From assembly GCA_005791855.1 (NCBI GenBank), contig SXUH01000313.1, positions 1 to 14,412 on the forward strand: a DNA stretch of 14,412 nt. The letters run 5' to 3'. Within the stretch, counting starts at the first letter, position 1, and every line of letters starts with the position of its first letter. Shown here in pieces: positions 13,564 through 14,412 of this stretch. The position numbers and the translations under genes were made by a program. The notes under the pieces are model-generated. The model worked only from the letters and a program-made list of their open reading frames with translations, was not told where the DNA came from and made no database searches. Source of the DNA: Bdellovibrionales bacterium. Its GTDB lineage: Bacteria > Bdellovibrionota > Bacteriovoracia > Bacteriovoracales > Bacteriovoracaceae.

Positions 13564-14412
13564 ATGAATTGCAGTGGACTGTTCATGAAAAGAACATGTC
13601 CAAATCCAGACTGCGCATTCCCGAATTCCACCATCAAAGATGGACACTTCAAAAGAGCAGAAGACTGCAAGATCATCCAGCGCTTTCGCTGCAAGTGCTG
13701 CAAGCTTCGCTTCTCTCACGCCACCTTTTCAGATGCCTACCGGCAGAAGAAAAGAAGAGTGAATCCGACCCTGCTGAAGCTCCTCTCTTCGGGAGTGTCG
13801 ATGCGAAGGTCGGCCATCATACTGCGAGTCCACAGAAAGACCGTAGAGAGAAAGCTGCCCTTCTTGGCACAGCGGTGTCGGAGGGTTAGCAACCGGGAAC
13901 TTTTACGGCTCAAAGGGCGGGTTCACAACATCCAGATAGATGATCTGATCACCAAGGAGAACTCAAAGCTAAAACCTCTGAGTGTGTCCATCGCAGTAGA
14001 CGAGGACCGAAGAACTATCCTGGGGCTCGAGGTCTCCCAGATCCCATCATTCGGTCATTTGGCGGGAGTCGCAGTCAAGAAGTACGGATACCGAAGTGAC
14101 GAGCACCACCTAGGACTTACCCGACTCTTTGAGAAGATCTCTGCTGTCGTGTCGGCCGAAGTTCAAGTAAAGTCAGATGAGCACTCAAGGTACCCGGGGT
14201 ACATCAGCGCCTATCTGCCCAGAGCAAGGCATCTGACCTATAAAAGTGAGCGGGGGTGTATTGTCGGACAGGGAGAACTCAAAAAAGTCGGTTTCGATCC
14301 ACTATTTGCCGTCAACCATACCTGCGCCCTTCTCCGGGCAAACATCAATCGCCTCATTAGAAAAACCTGGTGCACCACCAAGGATCCAAAGCGCCTTAAA
14401 GACCATCTGGAC
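13564..14412 (+). CDS. Zinc-ribbon DDE transposase (IS1-like), cut by the window end
   Basis: The frame is open from 13564 to the window edge (283 codons) and continues beyond it. The N-terminus has a zinc ribbon: C12 and C17 in TCPNPDC, C43 and C46 in FRCKCC. A helix-turn-helix follows at about 65-101 (LLKLLSSGVSMRRSAIILR, then VHRKTVERKL). The catalytic domain shows D126/D127 in IQIDDLI and D205 in VKSDEH; the third acidic residue would come after the window end. The conserved block VNHTCALLRANINRL leads into RKTWCTTK. This layout is that of IS1-like transposases, and I recall similar proteins in Bdellovibrionota genomes. A stop just upstream (13558-13560) limits the start to 13564, or to the ATG at 13585. 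No strong ribosome binding site is visible. It is less GC-rich than the neighbouring genes, as expected for a mobile element. Confidence 0.82.
   Translation, partial: MNCSGLFMKRTCPNPDCAFPNSTIKDGHFKRAEDCKIIQRFRCKCCKLRFSHATFSDAYRQKKRRVNPTLLKLLSSGVSMRRSAIILRVHRKTVERKLPFLAQRCRRVSNRELLRLKGRVHNIQIDDLITKENSKLKPLSVSIAVDEDRRTILGLEVSQIPSFGHLAGVAVKKYGYRSDEHHLGLTRLFEKISAVVSAEVQVKSDEHSRYPGYISAYLPRARHLTYKSERGCIVGQGELKKVGFDPLFAVNHTCALLRANINRLIRKTWCTTKDPKRLKDHLD

Noticed and set aside
1..14412. CRISPR arrays, tRNA or rRNA genes
   Set aside because: No regularly spaced repeats and no tRNA- or rRNA-like segments were seen on reading the window.

Overview
The window reads as a Gram-negative bacterial accessory region. 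It is fairly GC-rich, with more AT-rich gaps between genes. At least seven of its products begin with Sec signal peptides, and several of the short ones carry paired cysteines. I see no tRNA, rRNA or CRISPR. The many small secreted proteins and the zinc-ribbon transposase on the right remind me of Bdellovibrionota or related delta-type lineages. That placement is an impression, not something the sequence proves.

Layout, left to right. Positions 1-139 hold what looks like the remains of an insertion sequence: a short transposase-like tail and two near-identical repeats. Positions 233-935 hold two small secreted proteins, probably one operon. Positions 1105-1605 (minus) hold another secreted protein. 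Positions 1788-3065 hold a secreted 425-aa protein with a degenerate zinc-metallopeptidase signature, followed by a possible short secreted peptide (3091-3285).

The core is a three-gene minus-strand operon from 6525 down to 3228. Its order is a PvcA/DIT1-family isocyanide (isonitrile) synthase, a TauD/PvcB-type Fe(II)/2-oxoglutarate dioxygenase, and a class A FAD monooxygenase. Both junctions are ATGA overlaps, so translation is probably coupled. By family knowledge the first gene turns an amino-acid amine into an isonitrile, the second oxidises or decarboxylates it, and the third may hydroxylate the product. This is a small isonitrile natural-product cluster with a tailoring enzyme unlike the PvcC of the Pseudomonas pvc cluster.

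To its right come a small secreted cysteine protein with a strong terminator, a secreted GH63-like glycosidase (7255-9315), and a fold-type II PLP enzyme (minus, 9316-10122). The PLP gene is divergent from a LysR regulator (10220-11044). Then follow an exported DJ-1/PfpI-family protein (11140-11952), a divergent or convergent AraC regulator (minus, 11949-12686), and a secreted 226-aa protein that looks like an internal tandem duplication (12762-13442). The window ends inside a zinc-ribbon DDE transposase (13564 onward). Transposase sequence therefore lies at both edges.

The clearest functional unit is the isonitrile operon. The LysR gene is a plausible regulator by analogy with PtxR and pvc in Pseudomonas aeruginosa, but nothing in the sequence proves the link. 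Three of the exported proteins (7255, 11140, 12762) lack a Shine-Dalgarno sequence and have a -10-like hexamer 6-8 nt before the ATG, which suggests leaderless transcripts.
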